A stretch of DNA of 64,000 nt, taken from contig NZ_JAANHS010000003.1 of assembly GCF_011174775.1 (NCBI RefSeq), positions 1-64,000 of the forward strand. The letters run 5' to 3'. The notes beneath the pieces are model-generated. The model saw nothing but the letters and a program-made list of their open reading frames with translations, searched no databases and was not told the origin of the DNA. The DNA comes from Rhodobacter calidifons (GTDB taxonomy: Bacteria; Pseudomonadota; Alphaproteobacteria; Rhodobacterales; Rhodobacteraceae). Within the stretch, counting starts at the first letter, position 1. Every line of letters starts with the position of its first letter. This document shows positions 21,533 through 30,171 of the stretch, in pieces. The translations under genes and the position numbers were made by a program.

Positions 21533-22638
21533 TGGCCGACCCCCGGCGCGACATCCACCTTGTCGCCATCGCGGACAAGATCCTGCCCGGCGGTGATGAT
21601 CCGCACCCCCTCCTGCACGCCGGTCACGACCAGACCCTCGGGCGTGTCGTCGATGATCTGGATGGCGGCGAACCGCGCCCGATTGTCCTGACCTACCACC
21701 CGCAGGCCGATCTCGCCCTTGTCGGACAGGGTGATGACCGACCGGGGCACCACGACGGCCCGGACCGGCGGCGCGAACAGCGAGACCTCGGCCGTCATCC
21801 CCGCCGACAGGGCAAGGCCGGGGTTCGGCAGCGCGATTTCCACCGGGAAGGTCCGGGTCTGGGCCGAGGCCTCGCGCGCGACCAGCCGCACGGTGCCGTC
21901 CATCTCGGCCCCGTTGACCAGCCGGACCCGCGCGGTGGAGCCGACGACCACAGCGCCCAGATCGACCTCGCTGACCTCGGCCCTGACCACGATCGGGTCC
22001 AGCGACAGGATCGTCGCCACCGGGGCGCCGGTCTGCACCCATTCGCCCGGTTCCACCGACAGGCTATCGACGATCCCCGCGAACGGCGCCTTGAGCCGCA
22101 GCCGGTCGGCCGCCGCCTGGGCGCGCGCCAGTTCCGCCGCCGCCGCATCGCGGGCCGAGCGCGCATTGGTCAGCGCGCTTTCGGTCGTGCTGCCGGAATC
22201 GAACAGCCGTTGCGCCACCTCGAGGTCACGCTCCTTCTGCGCCAGCGCGATTTCGGCGATCTTTTCCTGGGCCACGGTCTCGGGCCCTTCCAGTTCCATC
22301 ACCACGGCCCCGGCCTCGACGCTGCCGCCCTTGGCCATCGCCAGCGAGGCGATGATGCCCTCGGTCCGCGCCGCCAGATCCACGCGCTTGTCCGCCTGGG
22401 TGACACCCGAAAGGCGGATCGCGCGGGCATGGTCCACAAAGCCGGGCACAACGGCCGAAACGGTGCGGACCAGCGGCGCCTTCTCGGCCGTTGCAGACAC
22501 GGGCGTCGGGGATTCCTTACCTTCCGCCGTCTGGGCGCTGCCCACCGAAGAGAACTCTCCGGTGGCAATCCATGCCCCGGCGGCAACCGTCACGCAAAGG
22601 GCGGCAATTCGATGAAACTTCGGCATGGGTCGCGGCAT
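21529..22638 (-). CDS. RND efflux periplasmic adaptor (HlyD/MFP family)
   Basis: 369 residues from ATG 22638 (MPRPMPKFHRIAALC); ATG 22626 is four codons later. N-terminal membrane anchor or signal at about 10-30. Lipoyl half-motifs (TEGIIASLAMAKGGSVEAG and APFAGIVDSLSVEPGEWV) flank a short helical hairpin of about 60 residues, then a beta-barrel and membrane-proximal domain. Links the permease to an outer-membrane channel. First gene of a two-gene operon; the stop overlaps the permease start. Confidence 0.92.
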   Translation of the reverse strand: MPRPMPKFHRIAALCVTVAAGAWIATGEFSSVGSAQTAEGKESPTPVSATAEKAPLVRTVSAVVPGFVDHARAIRLSGVTQADKRVDLAARTEGIIASLAMAKGGSVEAGAVVMELEGPETVAQEKIAEIALAQKERDLEVAQRLFDSGSTTESALTNARSARDAAAAELARAQAAADRLRLKAPFAGIVDSLSVEPGEWVQTGAPVATILSLDPIVVRAEVSEVDLGAVVVGSTARVRLVNGAEMDGTVRLVAREASAQTRTFPVEIALPNPGLALSAGMTAEVSLFAPPVRAVVVPRSVITLSDKGEIGLRVVGQDNRARFAAIQIIDDTPEGLVVTGVQEGVRIITAGQDLVRDGDKVDVAPGVGQ

Positions 22639-22966
22639 CCGGGACAAACTGTTGGCGGGAAAGTCTTTTATAATTGGTCTCGCGCCGGGACGGCCGCGTC
22701 GGAACAGGGGCGCAGCCCCGCCTGGCAGGACGCGGCAAGTGATACGCCTGCCACGAAACAAGGTCCAGCCCTTGCGTACCGGACGGTTTGTCTTGACACG
22801 GCCCGGCAAAGCGCCCATGTCGCCCCTGTCCGCCGCCTGTGCCGCGTGAGCACCGAAAGGCCCGGACGTCTGGTTCCCACAGTCACGCAGGGGCGCCGCT
22901 TGCGGCACGGTCACGGGCAATGGTCCGGGGCGAGGGTCGCAGGCCCTCTGAACGATTGGGATTCCC
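22639..22966. promoter_or_regulatory. Divergent control region, RND adaptor / RNA helicase
   Basis: 328 bases without a gene. Reading toward the adaptor, a TATAAA-like -10 (about 22674-22669; TATAAT on the opposite strand) lies about 30 bases before the ATG but lacks a good -35. Reading toward the helicase, TTGACA occurs at 22793-22798, with no clear -10 at the right spacing. The AT-rich block at 22664-22675 stands out in this GC-rich DNA. No repressor gene is adjacent. Confidence 0.35.
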
Positions 22967-24325
22967 ATGACCACCTTTGCCGACCTCGGCCTGTCGCCGA
23001 AACTCCTGAAAGCGCTGGAAAAGACAGCGCTGAAGACCCCCACGCCCATCCAGGCGCAGGCCATCCCGCACATCATGCAGGGCGCCGATCTGATGGGCCT
23101 CGCCCAGACCGGCACCGGCAAGACGGCGGCCTTCGGGCTGCCGCTGCTGCACCGCCTTCTCGATATCGGCCATCCTCCGGGGCCGAAGCATGTTCGCGCG
23201 CTGATCCTGGCGCCGACGCGGGAACTGATCACCCAGATCAAGGACAATCTGGAGACCTTCACCAAGGGCACCGCCGTCAAGGTGACGATGGTGGTGGGCG
23301 GCGCCAGCCTGTTCAAGCAGGCACAGGCCCTGTCACGCGGGACCGACGTCCTTGTCGCCACGCCGGGCCGGCTGATCGACCTTCTGGAACGCGGCGACGT
23401 GAGCCTTGAGAAATGCGGCTACCTCGTCCTGGACGAGGCCGACCACATGCTGGACATGGGCTTCATCCACTCCTTGCGGAAGATCGCCAGGCACATCCCG
23501 CTGAAACGCCAGACGCTGCTGTTCAGCGCGACGATGCCGAAGGATATCGAGGAAATCGCCGCGACCTATCTGCGCAATCCCGTCCGCGTCCAGGTGAACC
23601 CGCCGGGAAAGCCGGCCGAGAAGGTGACGCAGGGCGTCCATTTCATCCCCAACGGCGACAAGGCGAAGCTGCTGGAGGACTATCTGAAGAAACACCCGGG
23701 CGAGCAGGCGCTGGTCTTCGGCCGCACCAAGCACGGGTCGGAGAAGCTGGCGAAACTGCTGGCCAGCTGGGGCTTCCGGGTGGGGTCCATCCACGGCAAC
23801 AAGAGCCAGAACCAGCGCGACCGCACCCTGACCGAGTTCCGCGCCGGTGAGCTGGATGTGCTGGTCGCAACCGATGTCGCCGCGCGCGGGATCGACATTC
23901 CGACCGTGCGACACGTCTATAATTACGACATGCCGAACGTGCCGGAAAACTATGTCCACCGCATCGGCCGCACGGCGCGGGCCGGGGCGGAAGGCGCCTC
24001 GATCAGCTTCTGCGCCCCGGCCGAGATGGTGGAGTTGCAGGCCATCGAGAAGCTGTTGAAGAAGCCGCTTCCGGTGGTCGGAGGCGCGCCCTGGGCGGCG
24101 GATGTGGTCGCTGCCGCCCCGCGTCCGGGCCAGAACCGGGGTCAGAACCGGGGCCAGCGCCCGGGCAATAGCGGACGGCAGGGCCAGAAGCTGACTGCCA
24201 AGCCGCAGGGACAGAGGCCGGGATCGGGCGGCCAGGGGCGACCGCAGGGCCAGGGCAAATCCGGCGGCCAGCGTCCCGCGAAACCGCAGGGCGGCAGCTT
24301 CGCCCCGCGCCGCGACGCACGCTAG
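22967..24325 (+). CDS. rhlE: DEAD-box RNA helicase, RhlE type
   Basis: 452-residue ATP-dependent RNA helicase, cytoplasmic. Motifs: F at residue 4 with Q-motif PTPIQAQAIP (25-34), Walker A AQTGTGKT (46-53), PTRELI (83-88), TPGRLID (132-138), DEAD (156-159), SAT, ARGID, HRIGRTARAG. The last 80 residues are a basic, Gly/Gln/Arg-rich tail (repeats such as QNRGQNRGQ), likely RNA-binding, as in RhlE-type proteins. Roles in the family are ribosome assembly and RNA decay, often in the cold. Single gene. Confidence 0.92.
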   Translation: MTTFADLGLSPKLLKALEKTALKTPTPIQAQAIPHIMQGADLMGLAQTGTGKTAAFGLPLLHRLLDIGHPPGPKHVRALILAPTRELITQIKDNLETFTKGTAVKVTMVVGGASLFKQAQALSRGTDVLVATPGRLIDLLERGDVSLEKCGYLVLDEADHMLDMGFIHSLRKIARHIPLKRQTLLFSATMPKDIEEIAATYLRNPVRVQVNPPGKPAEKVTQGVHFIPNGDKAKLLEDYLKKHPGEQALVFGRTKHGSEKLAKLLASWGFRVGSIHGNKSQNQRDRTLTEFRAGELDVLVATDVAARGIDIPTVRHVYNYDMPNVPENYVHRIGRTARAGAEGASISFCAPAEMVELQAIEKLLKKPLPVVGGAPWAADVVAAAPRPGQNRGQNRGQRPGNSGRQGQKLTAKPQGQRPGSGGQGRPQGQGKSGGQRPAKPQGGSFAPRRDAR

Positions 24326-24329
24326 ACCC

Positions 24330-24357
24330 GGCGGGCGGGCCGATCGCTCAGCCCGCC
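24330..24357. terminator. Stem-loop between convergent genes
   Basis: GGCGGGC (24330-24336) pairs with GCCCGCC (24351-24357) around a 14-base loop, four bases after the helicase stop and overlapping the stop of the HTH gene on the other strand. No T-run. Likely shared 3'-end structure. Confidence 0.4.
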
Positions 24358-24800
24358 TCCTGTTCCAGGTTCAGCTTCATTTCCAGCAGCACCTGCTGGA
24401 TCGCCAGCGTCTCGCGCAGCAGGCGCTTGGCCTCGTTGACCGAGATCTTCCCGTCGCCGATGGCCTGGTTGTATTCGGCCATCAGGATCCCGAACCGCTG
24501 CGCCAGGGCCACGACATCGTGGTTGACCCCGCTGCTGGAGGAATTGCGCCGCTCGCCGTCGTAGGACAGGGTGATGCCGCGCAGGTCGGCCAGCGCCGCC
24601 GTCACATGCGGAAAGCGGCTGGCACTTTCCAGCTGGGCCACCACATCCACCGGCATGAAACGGTCGTCATGTTCGTCGCTGTCCGAGTAATAGCGCCCCA
24701 GCGTCGCCTTGGACTTTCCGGTCAACTCGCAGGCCGCCTCGATCCCCACATCCTTCACCAGCGCTTCGGTGTGCTTCTTCAGGTAGGATCCGACCGACAT
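24348..24800 (-). CDS. Small helix-turn-helix protein, CII-like
   Basis: 150 residues, cytoplasmic. The N-terminal half contains an HTH-like segment, GIEAACELTGKSKATLGRYYS (about 19-38), resembling phage regulatory (CII-type) proteins. The C-terminal half (about 97-150) is a helical, probably coiled-coil segment (KRLLRETLAIQQVLLEMKL). I do not recognise a characterised homologue. It stands alone and converges on rhlE. It could be a chromosomal regulator of phage ancestry rather than part of a prophage, since no phage genes adjoin it. Confidence 0.6.
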   Translation of the reverse strand: MSVGSYLKKHTEALVKDVGIEAACELTGKSKATLGRYYSDSDEHDDRFMPVDVVAQLESASRFPHVTAALADLRGITLSYDGERRNSSSSGVNHDVVALAQRFGILMAEYNQAIGDGKISVNEAKRLLRETLAIQQVLLEMKLNLEQEAG

Positions 24801-25049
24801 TCACCAACTCCACTTCCTTGCCCCGGCGTCAAATAACGGGGAAACACGCGATTTTTTTCCCATTAATCGGATGGGAAGGCTTTGTCATGGATAAAGCGGT
24901 TCCGGGCAACCCGGAACGTTAGCGAGTGGCCGATGTCCCCAGCATCGGCAGGGGTGGGGCCCGCCGCAGCAGCCTGGTTCAGGCTGTCGGCGGTGCCGAT
25001 GAAACGCGGCGGGCCCGTGTTAACCAGTAGGCGGATCGGTTCCGCGATT

Positions 25050-25083
25050 GTCTGTGTCTGTGCTTGTGTCTGTGTGTGTTGTT
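25050..25083 (+). repeat. TG/TCTG-rich simple repeat
   Basis: A run of TCTGTG/TGTGTC units (about 34 bases, nearly all T, G and C with no A) in the non-coding region between the HTH gene and tdk (24801-25183). It contrasts sharply with the surrounding GC-rich DNA. The rest of this 383-base gap shows no credible gene. Confidence 0.7.
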
Positions 25084-25126
25084 CCGGGCCTGCTGTCCCG
25101 CCCAGTAAGGGGTTCCTTCCGGTAAG

Positions 25127-25161
25127 CCGGGCCGCGCAAGGCGACTTGCTGCGCGGCCCGG
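25127..25161 (+). promoter_or_regulatory. Strong hairpin in the tdk leader
   Basis: Perfect 12-bp arms CCGGGCCGCGCA (25127-25138) and TGCGCGGCCCGG (25150-25161) around an 11-base loop. It ends 22 bases before the tdk ATG. No plus-strand gene ends within 800 bases upstream, so it is either a leader structure of tdk or a terminator of an unseen RNA; no T-run follows. Confidence 0.55.
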
Positions 25162-25183
25162 TCATCGGCTAGGGCTTCGCGCC

Positions 25184-25762
25184 ATGGCAAAGCTGTACTT
25201 CCACTATTCGACGATGAACGCGGGGAAATCGACCTCGCTGTTGCAGGCCTCGCACAACTACCGCGAAGGCGGGATGCAGACCTATCTGATCACCGCGCGC
25301 CTTGACAACCGGGCCGGTCAGGGCCGGATCGCCAGCCGCATCGGCATCGGCGAGGCTGCCGATACCTTCGGCCCGGACGAGGACATGTTCGAGAAGCTGA
25401 AGGCGCGCCTTGCGGAGGGGCCCGTGGCCTGCGTCTTCATCGACGAGGCGCAGTTCCTGTCCAAGCCGCAGGTCTGGCAGCTGGCCCGCGCGGTGGATGA
25501 CCTTGGCGTGCCGGTGATGTGCTACGGGCTGCGCGTCGATTTCCAGGGCAACCTCTTTCCCGGCTCGGCCGCGCTTCTGGCCTGGGCCGACGAGATGCGC
25601 GAAGTCCGCACGATCTGCCACTGCGGCAAGAAGGCCACCATGGTGATCCGCCGCGGTCCCGACGGCCGGGCTCTGAAGCAAGGCGAACAGGTGGTGATCG
25701 GCGGCAACGAGACCTACGTCAGCCTCTGCCGCCGTCACTGGCGCGAGGCTGTGGGCGACTGA
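25184..25762 (+). CDS. tdk: Thymidine kinase
   Basis: 192-residue type II thymidine kinase: phosphorylates thymidine (and deoxyuridine) with ATP. P-loop MNAGKS at 11-16, catalytic DEAQF (87-91), lasso loop near 170, and zinc ligands Cys145, Cys147, Cys182, His185. Length matches the family (about 190-205). It lies 3 kb from the nucleoside salvage operon on the other strand. Its end overlaps the convergent DMT transporter gene by 28 bases. Confidence 0.95.
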   Translation: MAKLYFHYSTMNAGKSTSLLQASHNYREGGMQTYLITARLDNRAGQGRIASRIGIGEAADTFGPDEDMFEKLKARLAEGPVACVFIDEAQFLSKPQVWQLARAVDDLGVPVMCYGLRVDFQGNLFPGSAALLAWADEMREVRTICHCGKKATMVIRRGPDGRALKQGEQVVIGGNETYVSLCRRHWREAVGD

Positions 25763-26670
25763 GCCTTCTCGGGCCGCGCGATCAGAAGCCCCGCCACCAC
25801 GATCAGCGCCATGCCGGCCATGGCCATCCAGGTCAGCCGCTCTCCCCAGAGCACCAGGCCCCAGGCGGCCGAGGCGGGCAGGATGACATATTCGAAGACC
25901 GAGACCCGCGCGGCATCCGCGATCTGGTAGGCCCTGACGATCATGCCGACGCCGACAAGCGACCCCGCCGCCTGGACGAAGGTCCACCAGAGGAAGTCAC
26001 CCGTCGGCCAGACCGGCCCGCGCACGAGGAATCCGTCCGCCCCCTCGGCCACCGGGACGGGCAGCAGCCACAGCACCGCCATCCCAACCAGTCCGATCAC
26101 CCCCAGCATGGCGAAGAAGCCGGCAAGCAGCGTCGCGGCCGCCTCGCCTGCGCACCATTCGCGGGTGGCGATGTTGCCCATGGCATAAAGCGCGCCAGAA
26201 AGGATCGGCAGCAGCGCCGCGAAGCTGGCGCCGGTCATCGCCTCGGGGCCAAGCACCAGCACCGCGCCGAGAAAGCCGGTGAGAACGGCCAGCACCCGAA
26301 CCATCCCGATCGGGCGGCCATAAAGCAGGCGCTGGATCAGCAGCACGAAGATGGGCGCGGTGAAGAGACCTGCGGCGACCTGCGCCACCGGCAGGAAGGC
26401 CAGCGCCCCGAAGTAGATCACCATCGCCGCGGCATGGATCGCCGAACGTGCCAGCACCGGGCCGGGACGTTTCGGCCTCAGGTGCAGGCCCAGCGGCACC
26501 GCCGCCAGCGCCAGAAGCACGAGGGCCATCAGGGTGCGGGTGGCATGAAACTGCCAGAGGCCGCCGTCACGGGCGATGATCCGGACGAAATTGTCGGTGA
26601 ATGCGATCAGGACAGCATAGACCATGACCGCGCCGAAGGCGGCCAGCGTTCGGTTCTGCGGTGCGCTCAT
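25735..26670 (-). CDS. DMT superfamily (EamA) transporter
   Basis: 311 residues from ATG 26670 (MSAPQNRTLAAFGAVMV). Ten predicted membrane helices in two EamA repeats; the second repeat begins near residue 155 (LLPILSGALYAMGN). Exporter of small metabolites in the inner membrane; substrate unknown. The last nine codons run into the convergent tdk gene. Confidence 0.87.
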   Translation of the reverse strand: MSAPQNRTLAAFGAVMVYAVLIAFTDNFVRIIARDGGLWQFHATRTLMALVLLALAAVPLGLHLRPKRPGPVLARSAIHAAAMVIYFGALAFLPVAQVAAGLFTAPIFVLLIQRLLYGRPIGMVRVLAVLTGFLGAVLVLGPEAMTGASFAALLPILSGALYAMGNIATREWCAGEAAATLLAGFFAMLGVIGLVGMAVLWLLPVPVAEGADGFLVRGPVWPTGDFLWWTFVQAAGSLVGVGMIVRAYQIADAARVSVFEYVILPASAAWGLVLWGERLTWMAMAGMALIVVAGLLIARPEKAQSPTASRQ

Positions 26671-26855
26671 GGTCCTGCCCGGGATCGTTTCGTCCTGCTT
26701 GCCGGGCCTTTTGCCGCGCTTCCTGCCCGAACGCGACAGGCCAAGCGATTTCCCGGTCGCGTACCGACCTTTGCGGCGCCGGTCGGGCCTGGGTGATTGT
26801 CCCTGCTGGCAGGGCCGGTTAGAGTTGCGCCGAACAGGCAGAGATCCTCCAGCCG

Positions 26856-27878
26856 ATGACGGCACTGAAGAAGTATCAAAGGCTGGAATGCGGCGGCCTG
26901 TGGCGCGAGACGCCGCAGGACCAGCGCCGCGAGGTGCTGGTGCGCTTCGGCGATGCGACCCTGATCCTGTCCGATCCGAAAAGCGGCACCGCGATCAGCC
27001 ACTGGTCCCTGCCCGCCATCGAACGGATCAACCGGGGCGAGGAGCCGCCGGTCTTCGCCCCCGGTGCGGATGCGGCCGAAAGCCTGGAACTGACCGATCC
27101 CGACATGATCGAGGCCCTGGGCGCGGTGCGCCATGCCGTCCAGGCGGCGACGGCGCGGCCCGGGCGGCTGCGGGGCGCGATCCTTGCCGCAACCGCGCTT
27201 GCCGTGGTCGCGGTTGCCGTCCTGTGGCTGCCGGGCGCGCTGGTCCGGCATACGGCCTCGGTCGTACCCCCGGCGCAACGCGCCGATCTGGGCCAGCGCG
27301 CGCTGGACGACCTGGCGCGGGTCACCGGCGCAAACTGCAACAACCGGCTGGGGCTTCAGGCGCTGGCCGGTCTGGCCGAGCGCGTGTTCGGCCCGGTGGA
27401 CACGCCGATCCTTTATGTCATGCCCGAGGGGGTCGAGCAGCCCCTGCATCTGCCCGGCCGCCTCATCGTGCTGCCGCGCCGGCTGATCGAACAGGCCAAC
27501 GGTCCCGAAGCGGCTGCGGGGGCGGCCCTGGTCGAGGGTCTGCGCGCCCGCGCCCGGGATCCGATCATCCCGATGCTGGAACATGCCGGGCTGCGCGCGA
27601 CGCTTCAGCTTCTGACCACCGCCGCCCTGCCCGACGCAGCGCTGGCCGGATACGGCGAGGCCGTCCTGCGCGCCGCCCCCGTCGCCCTGCCCGATGCCCA
27701 GGTGCTTGCAGCCTTCGAGGCCGCGCAGATCCCGGCCACGCCCTATGCCCTGGCCGTCGATCCCGAGGGCAAGACGACACAGGCCCTCCTGGCAGGCGAC
27801 CCCTACAAGGGGCTGGCCCCGACGCCGCTGATCCCTGACGATTCCTGGGTTGCCCTGCAAGGCATCTGCGGCACCTGA
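26856..27878 (+). CDS. Single-pass membrane protein of unknown function, possibly a degenerate M48 peptidase
   Basis: 340 residues. Residues 1-105 are soluble, one membrane helix is at about 108-130 (ILAATALAVVAVAVLWLPG), and 131-340 lie on the far side. The segment GRLIVLPRRLIEQANGPEA (201-219) followed by AAGAALVEGLRARARD recalls the 'v.rgLl......aaVlaHElgH' core of M48 proteases, but the catalytic HExxH place reads VEGLR (226-230). So, if related, it is a pseudoenzyme. I do not recognise it as a named gene. It is divergent from the DMT transporter. Confidence 0.6.
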   Translation: MTALKKYQRLECGGLWRETPQDQRREVLVRFGDATLILSDPKSGTAISHWSLPAIERINRGEEPPVFAPGADAAESLELTDPDMIEALGAVRHAVQAATARPGRLRGAILAATALAVVAVAVLWLPGALVRHTASVVPPAQRADLGQRALDDLARVTGANCNNRLGLQALAGLAERVFGPVDTPILYVMPEGVEQPLHLPGRLIVLPRRLIEQANGPEAAAGAALVEGLRARARDPIIPMLEHAGLRATLQLLTTAALPDAALAGYGEAVLRAAPVALPDAQVLAAFEAAQIPATPYALAVDPEGKTTQALLAGDPYKGLAPTPLIPDDSWVALQGICGT

Positions 27879-27924
27879 CGCCGGCCGCAGCGCCGGCGCC
27901 GCATCCCCGCCGGACGCCAGCCGG

Positions 27925-28488
27925 TCAGCGGCCCATCACCATCGCGTCGGGAAATCCGTTGCCAAGCAGTTCGGCCCGAGCCCTTGCGGCGGCCTCGGCA
28001 TCGGCAAAGGGGCCGGCAAAGACCGTGATCAGCGTCGAACTGCCGCCCTGCACCCGACCCCGCACCACCTGATGCCCGAGGGATCTCAGCCGGGCCTCGG
28101 CCCGATCGGCGTTGGCGGCAAGACGGAAACTGCCGACGGCGACGTAATGGCCGCCCGCGGCCGCGGTCGTCGGCGCGGCGGACGGCACCTCGGGCTTCGG
28201 ACCCGTCGCCGCAGCCGGGTCATAGGGCTGAACGCCGATCTCCTCGGCAACCGGCACCCTGCGGCCAGAGGGAGGATTGTCGCAGTCCGGTTCCCCCTTG
28301 CGCGAGACACGGGGCACCCAGACCACCTTCGTGCCGCTTCCCGCCCGGACGAACAGGCAGCCGCGGGAATCGACGTACTGCTGACCGGCATAGTCCGCAG
28401 GCGGCAGTTCCGCCGGCCGGATCAGATCCCGCGCCACGGCCGGAGCGACCAGCCCAACCAGGGCCGCTGCTGCCAGCACCCCGCGCAT
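27925..28488 (-). CDS. SPOR-domain periplasmic protein
   Basis: 187 residues from ATG 28488, with signal peptide about 1-20 ending LVAPAVA-RD. Middle part has Cys-containing SRGCLFVRAG and PDCDNPPSG, possibly a disulphide. The C-terminal 75 residues (HYVAVGSFRLAANADRAEAR onward to GPFADAEAAARARAEL) are a SPOR domain, which binds denuded peptidoglycan at division sites. The start overlaps the upp stop by one base (TGATG), so it is translated with the salvage operon although its role looks unrelated. Confidence 0.85.
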   Translation of the reverse strand: MRGVLAAAALVGLVAPAVARDLIRPAELPPADYAGQQYVDSRGCLFVRAGSGTKVVWVPRVSRKGEPDCDNPPSGRRVPVAEEIGVQPYDPAAATGPKPEVPSAAPTTAAAGGHYVAVGSFRLAANADRAEARLRSLGHQVVRGRVQGGSSTLITVFAGPFADAEAAARARAELLGNGFPDAMVMGR

Positions 28489-29120
28489 CACTTTGTCCCG
28501 AACATCCGGTCCCCGGCATCGCCGAGGCCGGGGACGATATAGCCGTGGTCGTTCAGATGGCTGTCCACCGCCGCCGTGACGATCGGCACGTCCGGATGCG
28601 CCTCCTTCATCCGCGCGATCCCTTCGGGCGCCGCAAGCAGGCAGAGGAAACGGATCTGCCGCGCCCCCGCCTGCTTCAGCAGGCTGACCGCTGCGGCCGA
28701 CGAGTTGCCCGTGGCCAGCATCGGATCAACGACGATGGCAATCCGGTCCTCCATATGCTCAGGCAGCTTGCAGTAATACTGCACGGGTTGCAGCGTCTCG
28801 GGGTCGCGGTACAGGCCGACAAAACCGACCCGCGCCGCCGGGATCAGTTCCAGAATGCCGTCCAGAAGCCCGTTCCCCGCCCGCAGGATCGACACCAGCG
28901 CCAGCTTCTTGCCCTCGATCATCGGCGCGTCCATCTCCTCCAGCGGCGTCTCGATCCGCTTGGTGGTCATCGGCAGTTCGCGCGTGACCTCATAGGCCAG
29001 CAGAAGGCTGATCTCGCGCAGGAGCTTGCGGAAGCTGGCGGTCGAGGTGTCCTTCTCGCGCATCAGGGTCAGCTTGTGCTGGACCAGGGGATGCGACACG
29101 ACGGTCAGGTGATCCAGCAT
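28488..29120 (-). CDS. upp: Uracil phosphoribosyltransferase
   Basis: 210 residues from ATG 29120 ([18 protein letters not shown]). Converts uracil plus PRPP to UMP. Marks: [19 protein letters not shown], the PRPP loop [11 protein letters not shown] and the uracil-binding [13 protein letters not shown] near the C-terminus. Fifth gene of the salvage operon, one base after the add stop codon and overlapping the SPOR gene. It recaptures the base freed by thymidine/uridine phosphorolysis. Confidence 0.96.
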   Translation of the reverse strand: MLDHLTVVSHPLVQHKLTLMREKDTSTASFRKLLREISLLLAYEVTRELPMTTKRIETPLEEMDAPMIEGKKLALVSILRAGNGLLDGILELIPAARVGFVGLYRDPETLQPVQYYCKLPEHMEDRIAIVVDPMLATGNSSAAAVSLLKQAGARQIRFLCLLAAPEGIARMKEAHPDVPIVTAAVDSHLNDHGYIVPGLGDAGDRMFGTK

Positions 29121-29121
29121 G

Positions 29122-30099
29122 TCAAACCTCCAGTAGCTTGCCGATCCTGGCCCTGGTATCCGCGTCACAGAATGCCGCGTCAAGCGACTGCCGCGCGATC
29201 CGCCGGAATTGCCCCTCGTCCCAGTCCAAAGCCCGGTGCAGTTCCTCGTATTCCCGCGCCATCGTGGTGTGGAAGAAGGGCGGATCGTCGGTGCTGACCG
29301 TCACCTTCACCCCCCGCCGGTCCAGTTCATGGATCGGGTGGTCGCGGAAGCTCCGGTAGAGCCCCAGCGCCACGTTCGACCCCGGACAGACCTCCAGCAC
29401 GATCCCCTTCTCGGCCAGCTCATCGACCAGCGCGAGATCCTCGATCGCCCGCACCCCATGCCCGATCCGCTCCACCCCCAGGTCGCGCACCGCAGCGCGT
29501 ACCGAGTCCGGCCCGCCCCATTCCCCCGCATGGGCCGTCAGCCGCAGCCCCGCCTCCCGCGCGCAGTCGAAGGCCCAGCGGAAGTCCTTCGGCGCGCCGA
29601 TCCTCTCGTCCCCCGCGATCCCGAAACCGACGATCCAGTCCCCCGCCGTCTCGGCCGCACAAAGCGCGGTCTCCCGCGCCTTCTCCGGACCGAAATGCCG
29701 GATGCAGGTGACGATCCCGCGCAGGGTGATCCCCATCTGCCGCTCGGCCTGATCGGCAGCCTCGCGCATCGCGTGCAGATATTCCCGCCATGCGCCCACC
29801 TCCCGCCCGCCGCAGAAATCGGGGCTGAGGAAGGTCTCCGAATAGACCACGCCCGACTGCGCCGATTCCTCCAGAACCGTACGCGTCAGACGTGCGTAAT
29901 CCTCGGGCGTCTGCAAGGCCGAGGTCGCCGCCTCATAGACCTTCAGGAAATGCGAGAAGTCCGTAAATCGGTACTGACCCCGCGCGTCGAAGATGCCGGA
30001 TATGTCCAGATTCTTCTCCTTCGCCAGCCCCGCAATGAAGGATGGCGGCGCCGCGCCCTCCAGATGCAGATGCAGTTCGACCTTCGGCAATGCGCTCAC
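29122..30099 (-). CDS. add: Adenosine deaminase (GTG start)
   Basis: 325 residues. Deaminates adenosine/deoxyadenosine to inosine. Zinc site HLHLEG (His10, His12), HAGEWGG, the GHG-type IGHGVRAI, and the STDDP aspartates. I chose GTG 30099 ([15 protein letters not shown]) because GGGAG lies seven bases before it; a TTG 30 bases upstream extends the frame but lies next to an intergenic repeat. Some members of this group deaminate adenine rather than adenosine; the operon argues for the nucleoside. Confidence 0.92.
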   Translation of the reverse strand: MSALPKVELHLHLEGAAPPSFIAGLAKEKNLDISGIFDARGQYRFTDFSHFLKVYEAATSALQTPEDYARLTRTVLEESAQSGVVYSETFLSPDFCGGREVGAWREYLHAMREAADQAERQMGITLRGIVTCIRHFGPEKARETALCAAETAGDWIVGFGIAGDERIGAPKDFRWAFDCAREAGLRLTAHAGEWGGPDSVRAAVRDLGVERIGHGVRAIEDLALVDELAEKGIVLEVCPGSNVALGLYRSFRDHPIHELDRRGVKVTVSTDDPPFFHTTMAREYEELHRALDWDEGQFRRIARQSLDAAFCDADTRARIGKLLEV

Positions 30100-30142
30100 G
30101 AAAAGCTCCCTGATTTGCCCATGTTCCAAATACTCCGGGGGT

Positions 30143-30160
30143 CCGGGGGCCGGCCCCCGG
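30143..30160. repeat. GC palindrome between deoB and add
   Basis: CCGGGGGCC-GGCCCCCGG is a perfect 18-base palindrome, flanked by CCGGGGGT on one side, in the 72-base gap between deoB and add. It can form a very stable hairpin inside the operon mRNA and may cause partial termination or protect the upstream message. The type resembles GC palindromes common between Rhodobacteraceae genes. Confidence 0.6.
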
Positions 30161-30171
30161 TCCGCCGGATG

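Noticed and set aside
22793-22798. TTGACA upstream of the helicase as a firm promoter
   Set aside because: No acceptable -10 at 16-18 bases; kept only as a remark in the region entry.
24863-25165. Small open frames on both strands between the HTH gene and tdk
   Set aside because: They are crossed by the TG tract and the hairpin, have no ribosome site or known motif, and look like chance frames.
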